In this document: one piece after another, positions 1-10,369 of the stretch
Layout of the letters: each line of letters opens with the position of its first letter
How positions within the stretch are numbered: the stretch's first letter is position 1
Assembly: GCF_905171765.1 (NCBI RefSeq)
Contig: NC_053390.1
Location: 517,910,852 to 517,974,851, forward strand
Origin: Bufo bufo
Taxonomy: Eukaryota; Chordata; Amphibia; Anura; Bufonidae
Direction: 5' to 3'
Length of the DNA stretch: 64,000 nt
Position numbers and translations under genes: made by a program
The notes under the pieces: generated by a model
What the model was told of the DNA's origin: nothing
Seen by the model: only the letters and a program-made list of their open reading frames with translations
The model's database searches: none

Positions 1-120
1 ATTTTTTACAATTAACATGGGATAACCCCTTTAAACCCCTTTAAGTACCTAAAAAATAATAATGCAGAAATGTCACAAGAGAGTTGCAGTCACATGACAC
101 CTAAGACCTGTAGCTAGAAT

Positions 121-419
121 TCTTGCACACGCCCATGTGTATTTTGCGGTCCGCAAAAAACGAATCCGCAAAATATACGGATGACATCTGTGTGCATTCC
201 GTATTTTGCAGAACGGAACCGCTGGCCCCTAATAGAACAGAACTATGCTTGTCCGTAATGTGGACAATAATAGGACATGTTCTATTTTTTTGCGGAATGG
301 AAATACGGACACGGAATGCACGTGGAGTACCTTCCGGTATTTTTGCCATTGAAATAAATGCTTCCGTTTACGGTCTGCAAAAAAACTGAATGAAAATACG
401 TTTGTGTGCAAGAGGCCTA
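121..419. mobile_element. Palindromic MITE, family A
   Basis: The ends are inverted copies of a motif of the type GGCCTCATGCACACGACCG. The left end is degenerate (cttgcacacgcc) and the right end reads gtgcaagaggccta. The interior is rich in cggaac and ttgcgg palindromes. It has no coding capacity. Related copies lie at 18105, 42190, 45163 and 61331. Superfamily not assigned. Confidence 0.6.
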
Positions 420-1417
420 AAACAGATCCATATTAAAGACCTTGAGATTAAGTTAAACGACCCAATGGTTGATATTTTATGATGAAACATGAATACGTGA
501 TTAAAATATCACATTGTAGGTCTTTTAAAATATTTTTTTTTTCCTGAGAATATACAAATTCGTCAGTTTGGTATATGGGAATTAGAGTTGTACCTGTGTC
601 ATGTCTATAGAATACCCACATGCAGGGCAGTGAGGTTAAACAGACATTTTGCTGAGCAGTCACAATTATTTGTTAAAGAAACAGTTATAGGAAATATTCT
701 TCTATGGAAGATTATGTTCACTTTATTGTTTTTTTTTGCAGTAGCTTTTTTTTTACTATTACAAAAAAACTGAAATACAGCGCAGCAATTCCTAAAAACT
801 ATAGGATGAAATTCTTCCACTTAGGTCTGATTAACAAATCCGCGTTCCAGACGTATTATACGTCCATATTAGTCGGATGTGTCACAGCCTGACCATGGCT
901 TTAAATGACCTGAACATAATAAATAATACCGTATATTAGTATTATATGGTTATATTATAGCAAATATAATACATTCAAAATCTGGCCTTAGATAACATTT
1001 AAATGCTGCAATTTTCACACTTAGCAAAAACATAACTTGAAAATGGCACAAAGTGTAAAAATCTCTGCCTTTGTTCTGCCTTTTCTGCTCACTAAAAAAA
1101 TGGCATAGAAATAGCTTTTATTTTTTCCATTCTGCATGTGGTTTTCATGGCATTTTTAGCAGCATTTTTTATTCAAAACAACTGTATGAATCATGTTTTT
1201 TCCTACCGCTTTTCCCCATACACAGAAGCAGATGTCAAAATGCCCCAAAAAAGTCAAAAGTTTCAAAAGGCTGTGTTTTCACTAGAGTGCCCGAGACCCA
1301 AAAAAGGCCACCTAACATTTGGGTGTCCTGCATTTCATACTTCCCATAGACTTTCAACTAACATGCGGAGCTGGCATTTTTACAGCAACAAAACACATCA
1401 GGTGTAAAAATTGCCAC
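420..1417. other. No gene seen; AT-rich spacer
   Basis: AT-rich sequence with homopolymer runs. The short open frames here have no recognisable domain. Around 1220-1400 the text resembles decayed MITE sequence. Nothing further can be supported. Confidence 0.4.
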
Positions 1418-1635
1418 TTAAAGGGGTATTCCAGATTTATTAAATTGGTGACCTGTCCCCAGGATAGTCAAAATAACACAAATGGTACTGTACACTATAC
1501 AAAGTAGTGTTGAGCAATATACCGATGCCCGCAATATACCGATAGGACAATATTACTGTTTCCTAATAATCATGGTGATCAATGATGACCTGAAGATAGG
1601 TCATCAGTATAAAACTCCCGCAAAACCCCTTTAAG
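1418..1635. mobile_element. MITE with TTAAAGGGG ends
   Basis: It begins cttaaaggggtattccag and ends aaaacccctttaag, which are inverted ends. A region reading 'gatgacctgaagataggtcatca' in pieces near the right end is the internal palindrome seen again near 25200 and 49090. Non-coding. Confidence 0.5.
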
Positions 1636-1639
1636 GAAC

Positions 1640-2420
1640 AAAGGGGTTTTGTTTTTGAGCACCATGAAATACCTGGGGCCAATACTAATGAGCGCTTCAA
1701 TTATGGAAGCGCTCATTAGTACCGGAGGACCGGGAAGCAGTGAAGGATCTGTACTCACCGCTTCCTGGTCCTCCGCTGTCAGCTGTGCATGGCTGCGCAC
1801 AGTGTGAGTCGCTCTGTGACGTCATGCTGTGCGCGCGAGTTCACAGAGCACAGCCGACAGAAGGATGAAGAGGATCGCGATGGTGAGGAGCGGTGGCATC
1901 AAGGAGCAGGAGAGGTAAGTGATTGTTATTATTTTTTCATTTGAAGCAATATGGGGCTGATAAAGAGGCAATGGGGGCTGATAAAAAGGCAATAGGGGCT
2001 GATAAAGAGGCAATAAGTTCTTATAAAAAGGCAATGGGGGCTGATAAAGAGGAAATGGGGGTTTATAAAGAGGCAATGGGGGCTGATATGAGACTAAGAC
2101 TAGTCAAAAGAGGCATGGGGCTGATTTGAGACTGAGGGTCTGATCTGAGGTCTGAATGGGGTCTTATTTATATTGGGGCTCATATCTGAGGTCTGATTGG
2201 GGGTCATTCACTTTTGGGTATGATCTGAGGTCTCATTGGGGCCTTATTAACATTGGGGGTCTGATTGGGGCTGTGATCTGAGGTCTGACTAACATTGGGG
2301 GACTGATTGCTGATCTGACCTGAGGTGTAATGAAAAATATTTTTTTCTTATTGTCCCCCTCTAAACCCTAGGTGCGTCTTATGGGCCGGTGCGTCTTATA
2401 GGGTGAAAAATACGGTATAT
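1640..2420. repeat. Interspersed repeat with internal short tandem arrays
   Basis: A roughly 20-bp unit of the type ggggctgataaagaggcaat is repeated from about 1946 to 2110. A unit around tgatctgaggtctgattggg follows to about 2320. The right end (2370-2417) reads gtgcgtcttatagggtgaaa then atacggta, a terminal motif common in vertebrate DNA transposons. The matching left end was not found, so the copy is probably truncated. Confidence 0.45.
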
Positions 2421-2448
2421 AGATGTAATAATACAATGCTGACATATA

Positions 2449-3913
2449 CACTGAACAAAAATATAAATGCAACACTTAGATTAGCCAGACAGCATGGATA
2501 TTGCACAGGTGTGCCTTAGACTGCACACAATAAAAGTCCACTCTGAAATGTGCACAGTTTTGCCTTACTGCGGGGGGGGGGGGGGGGGGGCAGAAAACCA
2601 GTCAGTATCTGGTGTGGCCACCATTTGCCTCACGCAGTGCAACACATCTCCGTCGCATAGAGTAGATCAGGTTGTTGATTGTGGCCTGTGGAATGTTGGT
2701 CCACTCCTCTTCAATAGCTGTGCGATGCTGCAGAATATTGGCAGAAACTGGAACACACTGTTATATACGCCGATCCAGAGCATCCCAAACATGCTCAATA
2801 GGTGACATGTCCAGTGAGTATGCTGGCCATGCAAGAACTAGAATGTTTTCAGCTTCCAGGAATTGTGTACAGGTCCTTGCAATATGGGGTTGTGCGTTAT
2901 CATGCTGCAACATGAGGTGATGGTCGTGGATGAATGGCACAACAATGGGCCTCAGGATCTCGTCACGGTATCTCTGTGCATTCAAAATGCCATCAATAAA
3001 ATGCACCTGTGTTCGTTGTCTAGAATATACGCCTGCCCATACCATAACCCCACCGCCATCGTGGGCCACTCGATCCACAACGTTGACATCAGCAAACCGC
3101 TCACCCACCCGACGCCACACACGATGTCTGCCATCTGCCCTGAACAGTGAAAACCAGGACTCGTCCGTGAACAGAATGCCTCTCCAACGTGCCAGACGCC
3201 ATTGAATGTGAGCATTTGCCCATTCAAGTCGGTTACGACGATGAACTGCAGTCAGGACCAGACCCCGATGAGGACGACGAGCATGAAAATGAGCTTCCCT
3301 GAGATGGTTTCTGACAGTTTGTGCAGAATTTCTTTGGTTATGTAAAACGATTGTTGCTGCAGCGGTCCGGGTGGCTGGTCTCAGACGATCATGGAGGTGA
3401 ACATGCTGGATGTGGAGGTCCTGGGCTGGTGTGGTTACACGTGGTCAGCGGTTGTGAGGCCGGTTGGATGTACTGCCAAATTCTCTGAAACGCATTAGGA
3501 AATGGCTTATGGTAGAGAAATGAACATTCATTGCACGGGCAACAGCTCTGGTAGACATTCCTGCAGTCAGCATGCTAATTGCACGCTCCCTCAAACGTTG
3601 CGACATCTGTGGCATTGTGTTGTGTGATCAAACTGCACATTTCAAAGTGGACTTTTATTGTGGGCAGTCTAAGGCACACCTCAGAAATATTCATGCTGTC
3701 TAATCAGCACCTTGATATGCCACACCTGTGAGGTGGGATGGATTATCTCGGCAAAGGAGAAGTGCTCACTAACACAGATTTAGACAGATTTGTGAACAAT
3801 ATTTGAGAGTAATGGGTCTCTTGTGTATGTAGAAAATGTTTCAGATCTTTGAGTTCAGCTCATGGAAAATGGAAGCAAAACCGAAAGTGTTGCGTTTAAA
3901 TTTCTGTTCAGTG
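2449..3913 (-). mobile_element. Tc1-like DNA transposon, nearly full length
   Basis: TA dinucleotides at 2447-2448 and 3914-3915 flank inverted ends: CACTGAACAAAAATATAAAT on the left and the complement of CACTGAACAGAAATTTAAAC on the right. A transposase pseudogene on the minus strand fills the interior. The length of about 1.46 kb is typical of Tc1 elements. A run of 19 G at 2572-2590 lies in the non-coding region beyond the transposase stop. Confidence 0.9.
2602..3615 (-). pseudogene. Tc1 transposase pseudogene (two stops)
   Basis: A cut-and-paste transposase of the Tc1 family, readable in one frame from the ATG at 3615 to the natural stop at 2602 (338 codons, the usual Tc1 size). An N-terminal helix-turn-helix region is followed by the catalytic domain. 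The DDE triad is visible: D151 in FTDESWF, D239 in QHDNAQPH and E274 in SPIEHVWD, with the 34-residue D-E spacing that defines Tc1. Two in-frame stops break it: TGA at 3447-3445 and TAA at 2763-2761, both at positions where relatives carry arginine (family knowledge). No frameshift was found. This copy cannot make transposase, but its catalytic residues are undamaged. Confidence 0.9.
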
Positions 3914-4099
3914 TAGCATGCTATAAAACCAAAGTGCTGTAACTAAACAGAAACTAGACCAAGAGACAGACCTCCATTGACTGGAATTTAATAACCCATC
4001 CTGAGGATAGGTCATCAATTTCATGAATCCGGAATAACCATTTAAACTGCAAAATTGTAAAAAAAAAATGCCACTAAAAACCTACACATGAACCCACCC
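3914..4099. other. Short spacer with MITE fragment
   Basis: The text 'ctgaggataggtcatcaatttc' in pieces near 4000 and 'aataaccatttaaa' look like the right part of a decayed MITE. No gene seen. Confidence 0.35.
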
Positions 4100-6252
4100 G
4101 TTACATATTCTAATCTTGCCTTTTACATCTCATATACTCTAAAAAGTTATCACTGTCCTAAATCTCCTCCCTCTCCTTTCCAGAACTTGCTGCAAAACAC
4201 TATAATGACACCCTCAGAAGTAGCCTAGATGAAGTAGCACCCTCTACACTAAGAACCTCCCAACAGAGACTAAAACAACCCTGGCTTACACCTCAAAATC
4301 GCTTCATACAGAAAAGCTCCAGAATCATGGAGAAAAACTTGGCACCACAAGATTTCTTCTATTATAAATTTATGTTGACAACTTATAACTCTGCCCTTCA
4401 CCTCGTCAAACAGACCTAATTTACAACCCTGACCTCCTCACTATCCAATAATTTGAAAAAACAATTTGGCACTTTTCACTCCCTCCTCAGTCCAAAAGTG
4501 CAGGCACAGTTACTTGTTCTGAGCAGCTAAGTACAGACCTGTCTCTAATCTTTTCTTCATCTCTAAACTCTTGGAGCATCTGGTCTACTCTCACCTCCAT
4601 TATCTCTCCACTAGCTCTCTCCTTGATCCATTTCAATTTGGTTTTCCCACTCTACATTCTACAGAAACTGCTCTTACCAAAGTTACCAATGACCTTTTGA
4701 CAGCTAAATGGAATGGTGACTACTCTTTACTAATCCTCATCAATCTCTCTGCAGCATTTGACACTGTAGACCACCATCTCCTCCTCTCCATGCTCCAATA
4801 TATTGGCCTTAAGGACACTGTTTCCTCTTCTTTTCTTCCTATTTCTCTGCCCACTCCTTCAGTTTGTCATATGCTGGCGCTACTTCCCCTCCTCACCCTC
4901 TTGCTATTTCTCTCTACCCAGCCCCTATTGAATAGACTATCAGAAGATTTGGTTTTCAGTACCATCTCTTTGCCAATGACACCCAACTATATACTTATTT
5001 CCATGACATCACCCCTGCTGTACTACAGAACACCAGTGACTGTCTGCTCTCTCTAACATCATATTCTCTCTCTATCTTTCAAAAATGGAACTACTAGTGT
5101 TTTCTCCATCTAATAATCTAAACTTGATATCTGCATCTCAGTATGTGGCACTACCATATGCCTAGGTAGCACACACTGTCTCGGTGTTATGTTTGACACT
5201 GATCTTCCTTTACCCCCTATATTCAATCGCTTGCCCGTTCATGCCGCCTGCACCTCAAACACTCTAGAATCCACCCCTTTCTTACTGTGGAAACAACAAC
5301 AACTCTCATTGTCGCCTTGATCCATTCCCGTCTCAATTACTATAACTCATCACTAACTTGTCTCCCCCTAACCAGACTCTCCACTTGCCAATCTATCAGA
5401 AATGGAGAATCCAGGCTCATCTATCTGTCTAATCGCTACTCCAATACCTCTACCCTGTGCCAGTCATTGCACTGGTTACCCATTCAGAACAGGATTCAGT
5501 TTAAACTGCTTATTCTCACCCATAAAGCTCTCTACAATGCTTCACCCCCCTACATCTCTTTCCTCATTTCTGTCTACCATCCTACCTGTGCTCTCTGTTC
5601 AGCCAATAACTTATGACTAGCATCCACCATAATCCAAACCTCTCAATCCCATCTCCATGACTTCTCTAGAGCTATACCAGTTCTCTGGAATGACCTACCG
5701 CAAGAAAATCAGTTAATTTATAACATCCAGTTTTAGGCGCTCCATAAAAACACATCTTTTTAGGTTAGCCTTTCGCATCCCCTTATCTTACCCTCCTCCA
5801 TTCACCGCCTCCTCACACTTCCGTTCAGCATAGTTCTTCTGAATTTTCAGCATCATTCTTCTGAATCTAATCCATCATCCATTAGTATCCACCACACCCC
5901 ATGCACTTAGAAGCACTACAGATATTGGTTGAGGATTAGCTCATGCAGCTTCATATCTACCCCCCTTTTGTGTTAAGTTGGCCAGATCAGTGTACAAAAC
6001 ATGTACTTATTACCTTCTGTGTCACCCCTATTTCCTCATAGATTGTAAGTAGGGATGAGGAGCTCCGTACAGTATTAGAATGTATTGACTCCGATGGGCC
6101 GACATTATTGCTCCGCGAAGTCTCGCAAAACTTTGCGTAACAACTTCATAAATTAATTTCTACTGTAAAAAAAACATTTCTCGAACTCGGGTTTAGTTCC
6201 AAGGTACTACTTGGAACATGTTGGTGGTATATGAATAAAGATTATTATTATC
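4100..6252 (+). mobile_element. L2/CR1-group LINE, 5'-truncated
   Basis: A non-LTR retrotransposon copy. Degraded coding sequence runs from the linker before the RT domain (about 4180) through the RT to the C-terminal region near 5770. A 3' UTR follows and ends at about 6230-6252 with ataaagattattattatc, a short-unit tail typical of L2. The endonuclease domain is absent, so the copy is 5'-truncated. A GC-richer, unrelated-looking stretch at 6050-6200 may be a small insertion. Confidence 0.75.
4180..5770 (+). pseudogene. L2-type LINE reverse transcriptase pseudogene
   Basis: Reverse transcriptase for target-primed retrotransposition, broken by frameshifts and stops. Visible blocks are the RT region DPFQFGF...[10 protein letters not shown] and [17 protein letters not shown] (4571-5056), and the C-terminal SRLNYYNSSL and SLHWLPIQNRIQFKLLILTHKALY (5287-5616). 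The catalytic motif lies in another frame at 4969-4980 and reads F-A-N-D instead of the expected F/Y-A-D-D, so the first catalytic aspartate is lost as well. Around 5660-5770 the usual LINE ending (AIPVLWNDLPQ, then KTHLF) is still recognisable. L2 and CR1 are close relatives; I favour L2 from the motif wording and tail. Confidence 0.75.
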
Positions 6253-6360
6253 TCTCATATACTGAATGATTGTAATCTCTATTTTACACTTCCACCATTA
6301 GTGACAGGTTTCCAGCAGTTAAACCCGTGATGGTTTTCTATACAAATCCTGCCTACAAAC

Positions 6361-6557
6361 CGGTCTGCAAGCAGCGTTCAGGTGTCCGCTCACTGAGCGG
6401 AGCGGAGGCTGAACGCTGGCAGGCGGATGCATTCTCAGTGGATCCGCCTCCACTGAGAATGCATTGGGGCCAGACGGATGCGTTCGGGGCCGCTCGTGAG
6501 CCCCTTCAAACGGTGCGCACGAGCGGACACCCGAACGCTAGTGTGAAAGTAGCCTTA
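6361..6557. mobile_element. MITE, family B (partial)
   Basis: The right end cgctagtgtgaaagtagcc matches the family-B terminus whose inverted form is GGCTACTTTCACACTAGCG. The interior has inverted copies of the segment ggcggatgcattctcagtgg. The left end is missing. Confidence 0.55.
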
Positions 6558-7675
6558 GCTGTGTCACTATGAAATGAAAACAAGAAGTAATCTACTGAAA
6601 TGACAGCTAAGAAATGCATTCATTTTGGTGTCAGCTTTAAGTCTTTGTGAGGTTGTGGCAATTTTTTTTTAAATGGCGCACGATATATTATATATTGGTG
6701 CAAGTGCAAAGTGGTGTACGCCCATGTCTGTAAAAGTACACCATACATGATTTAAAGGTGTTATAATCTGAAATCCTGACCTATTTTTCACTCCACTTCT
6801 AAAAGTGGCGGTGCTCACAAAATGTCACAATATTTGACCAAATGTCGCAAAAATATGAATGTCGCACACATCACTTTTTTATGCCACAAAACTGGGGTAG
6901 CAGAGCTGATAAATGGCCCCTTTGTACTTGCAGCAGCAGATTTCATATTTTTTCAGATTAGTGGTGATCGCCACAACTTTCCGCACTACTATACTGCTTT
7001 TTGACTTAAATAATTGGAATTAGCAGAGCTATATTGGAAAATGAGGGTATAACCTTTCTACGAAAAGACTTTTATTCCAGACATTGCTGTCTCTGCACAA
7101 ACGTGAATATTCACTAGAGGCAATTAAGGTTTGCTGTAGCTGAGCCGAATGCTTCTTACTTGGCCATCAATCTCTTCATTATCTTAATTAGCCAAAGTCC
7201 CTGAATGTAGCCAATAAGAACAGAAGGCACGCAATAAACATCTTATAACCCAGCACCCAGCTGAACCTTGTTGGCACGCAGCCCTTTACAATCGGAAACA
7301 CCATACTTTATGAATGTCCAATATTAGACATAAAAACAACAACGTTACAAAAATCTCTAACGTTCTAGGAAATAGTTTTTTAAAGGGAGTCTGTCACCAG
7401 CAACCTCCCTATCAAACTATTTGAATAGACTCATAGTTGTGGTTCACTTAATTCTAACACAGTTTTTCTTTTTTTGATCTAAGGATCCATTTCCTAGTTA
7501 TGATACTTTTTCTTAATATGAAAATTAGGTCTTTGGTGCAAATACGGTGCCACCATTGCTCTTGTTGCAACCAAGCTACACTCCTTTCTGTGGTCAGCCC
7601 CTCCCTCATTGCTTTGCCACACCTCTAACCCCGCCTATTGCCTATCTATACACATCTAATCCTGCCTAGTCCCCT
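6558..7675. other. No gene seen; mostly single-copy-looking DNA
   Basis: No coding signature. A MITE end of the type ttaaagggagtctgtcacc starts near 7381 without a visible partner. The part at about 7060-7320 has little repeat character and contains homeodomain-like TTAATTA/ATTAGC sites (cttaattagccaaagtccct), so it could be regulatory. That is only a suggestion. Confidence 0.35.
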
Positions 7676-7738
7676 TCGTGCCGCCATACGTAATAGTGCC
7701 CACACATAGTAAGAATACCCCCTTAGTACACCAGCACT
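7676..7738. repeat. Degenerate tandem repeat of cccccttagt/gccc type
   Basis: A short piece of the same loosely repeating unit (ccccttagtgcccacacagta and variants) that occupies 8480-9020 and 20810-21660. The unit is roughly 25-35 bp and strongly diverged. Confidence 0.45.
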
Positions 7739-8419
7739 GGTTGATAAAAAAAATGGCTGCACAACTTTACACATACAAACAATAGAGCTGAGAAATGGGG
7801 ATCATTCTAAATTAAAGTGGTATTATACCTTCTATAAATAGAAAAATGGAAGCTCTTAGCGCAGATTTTGATTAAACTTGTGTTGGGCCCATCTACCAGG
7901 CGTCAAGGTGGCTTCCGCAGACGGGTACCTAACACTAATTTACCGCCTCTCTTGGACTTATCTAAGCCTACATTTTCAGGGCAGTGTGGGAACCAGCTAC
8001 ATACGTACTCTGCTCAGAAGCCCCAGGCAGATGGGCGTTGCTCAGTCTAAAAGACCTGTACCTGTGACTATGAATATGAATGTGCTAGTCTAAATTTCTT
8101 GTAGTATATATTGAGGGTAGCGCCTCTTTTAGACTGAGCAACGCCCATCTGCCTGGGGCTTCTGAGCAGAGTACGTATGTAGCTGGTTCCTACACTGCCC
8201 TGAAAATGTAGGCTTAGATAAGTCCAAAAGAGGCGGTAAATTAGTGTTAGATACCCGTCTGCGGAAGCCACCTTGACGCCTGGTAAATGGGCCCGACACA
8301 AGTTTGATCAAAAGAGCTTCCAATTTTCCATTTATAGTAGGTATAATACCACTTTAATTTGGAATGATCCCCATTTCTCAGCTCTGTGTAAAGTTGTGCA
8401 GCCATTTTTTTATCAACCA
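7739..8419. repeat. Large near-perfect hairpin (foldback element)
   Basis: Arm 1 (about 7739-8056) and arm 2 (about 8125-8419) are near-perfect reverse complements, outermost gttgataaaaaaaatggctg versus cagccatttttttatcaac. The loop is about 70 bp. Small indels and substitutions separate the arms, such as caatagagctg in arm 1 lacking in arm 2. The ORFs on either strand are mirror images of each other and not genes. Confidence 0.85.
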
Positions 8420-8479
8420 TGTTTGCTTTATGGATATGCACCTGTGACTATGAATATAAATGTGCTAGTCTAAATTTCT

Positions 8480-9020
8480 TGTAGTACACCAGCACTGTAA
8501 GATTTTCCCCTTAGTGCCCTTCAGATAATGCACTCTAGTCCTCTGACACAGTATGATGCATCCTTAGTGCTCTCAAGGCAATAAGATGACCCTAAGTGCG
8601 CCACACACAATAGAATGCCACCTAATTGCCCCTTCACAGTAGAAAGTTGTCATAGGTACCCCCCTCACTGATCAGCTGTGCTGTGTAGCTCCAGAAGTCG
8701 ATGCTGAAGCGACATCACACCATCAACATTGTAGAGGACAGCACTTGTCACTGCAGCTCTGCTCCCATTGGCTTCAATGGGAGCAGTGCTGTACACTACA
8801 ATTTTGCCAGTGCAGTGTAATTCCGATGGAGCTAGACAGAACAGCTGATCATTGGGGGTTCAGGGTGCCCCAGTTAGATGCCCCCATACACTATAATGCC
8901 CCTTTAAGTGACCCCCACACAGTATGAGGCCACCATAATTTGCCCCACAAAGTGTGAGGCCCCCATAAGTGTCCCAGACATAGTATGAGGCTCTCATAAG
9001 TGCCCACACACACAGTGATG
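8480..9020. repeat. Degenerate tandem repeat, ccccttagtgcc type
   Basis: A loosely periodic repeat of units such as cccccacacagtatgaggcc and cataagtgccc. It is interrupted at 8690-8850 by MITE-like sequence containing attggcttcaatgggagcag. Non-coding. Confidence 0.5.
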
Positions 9021-9227
9021 CCTTATATTGAATACTCACCTATCCAACCTTCCCACGATGAATTGTACAGAGCAGGTCTTCTCTGATTTCCAGTCTGAAC
9101 TGTCTCTGGATACAGTAGGAAGGTCATCTCTGAATATTACAATAAATTTTTCTTTCTGCAGCAAAATTACTATGGGAGCCTACAACCAAAAGAAACCTGA
9201 GAGAAAACAAAATCGGCCTTCAGACTA

Positions 9228-9560
9228 CCTGGAGTACCTGAACAGTCATGTTGACCAGGATAGTGTTCTTATTAGGTTCTTCTGTCTTCTGCAGATAAAA
9301 TCATGTTTAGCATACAAAAGGAACAGTGAATAATCAGCACCTTCTTTCCTGAAGTCAACTTTGGTGCACCTAAATCCTGTCCCTTTTCCCAGTTTGTGGA
9401 CATTTCTTAGGACAAAGGCAACGCCATCCCTTCCTGGCCTCTTCTTGTTTGTGCTAAGGAACATCAATCAAAAATTTCACTGCATTTGGAAGACAGAAGA
9501 ACCTAATTACAACACCATCCAGGTCAGCATGAGCCAACTGTTCAGGTACTCCAGGCACTT
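9228..9560. repeat. Imperfect inverted repeat, ~70-bp arms
   Basis: The arm at 9228-9300 (cctggagtacctgaacagtc... ttaggttcttctgtcttctg) is the reverse complement, with small indels, of 9484-9557 (cagaagaacctaattacaac ... tcaggtactccagg). About 185 bp separate the arms. No protein domain is recognisable in either strand. It could be a foldback transposon remnant. Confidence 0.5.
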
Positions 9561-9874
9561 TGGAGGCAAGCACAGGTGCAGCCCAGTCAAACTGAGTACA
9601 GGCATCCTGAATAATAAACTTGTGTAGTTAACAGGCTTGTATTCTTGACTGGTAATAGCAATAATAAAAGTACATGAAAATCAGATGAAAATGCAAATAA
9701 AAGAAATAAATAATTCAAAGTAATTCAAGCAGGTGAGAGTAGCATAGAAAATAACATTTTATAGAAAGCTGTATGAATGGAAATAAAACCCAGAACGAAT
9801 TACTGTTATTTCTAAATTTGATGTATAAGGTCTGAGGGTGTCATTTATTAAGACCAGTGTTTTAGATGCCGGTC
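9561..9874. other. No gene seen; host repeat containing the TTAA insertion
   Basis: AT-rich spacer. From about 9834 a repeat beginning gtcatttattaagaccagtg runs up to the TTAA site. It appears to continue after the insertion at 13217 (taataacccctatatgtgac). Confidence 0.35.
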
Positions 9875-10369
9875 TTAACCACCTCAGCCCCCAGTGCTTA
9901 AACACCCTGAAAGACCAGGCCACTTTTTACACTTCTGACCTACACTACTTTCACTGTTTATTGCTCGGTCATGCAACTTACCACCAAAATGAATTTTACC
10001 TCCTTTTCTTCTCACTAATAGAGCTTTCATTTGGTGGTATTTCTTTGCTGCTGACATTTTTACTTTTTTTGTTATTAATCGAAATTTAACGATTTTTTTG
10101 CAAAATAATGACATTTTTCACTTTCAGTTGTAAAATTTTGCAAAAAAAAACGACATCCATATATAAATTTTGCTCTAAATTTATTGTTATACATGTCTTT
10201 GTTAAAAAAAAAATGTTTGGGTAAAAAAAAAATGGTTTGGGTAAAAGTTAGAGCGTTTACAAACTATGGTACAAAAATGTGAATTTCCGCTTTTTGAAGC
10301 AGCTCTGACTTTCTGAGCACCTGTCATGTTTTCTGAGGTTCTACAATGCCCAGACAGTACAAACACCCC

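Noticed and set aside
1071..1407. Two overlapping ~90-residue ORFs as a possible small gene
   Set aside because: No domain, overlapping frames, and the DNA resembles decayed MITE sequence.
7868..8323. Matching ORFs on opposite strands (GVKVASADGYLTLIYRL type)
   Set aside because: Mirror images produced by the two arms of the large hairpin; no domain.
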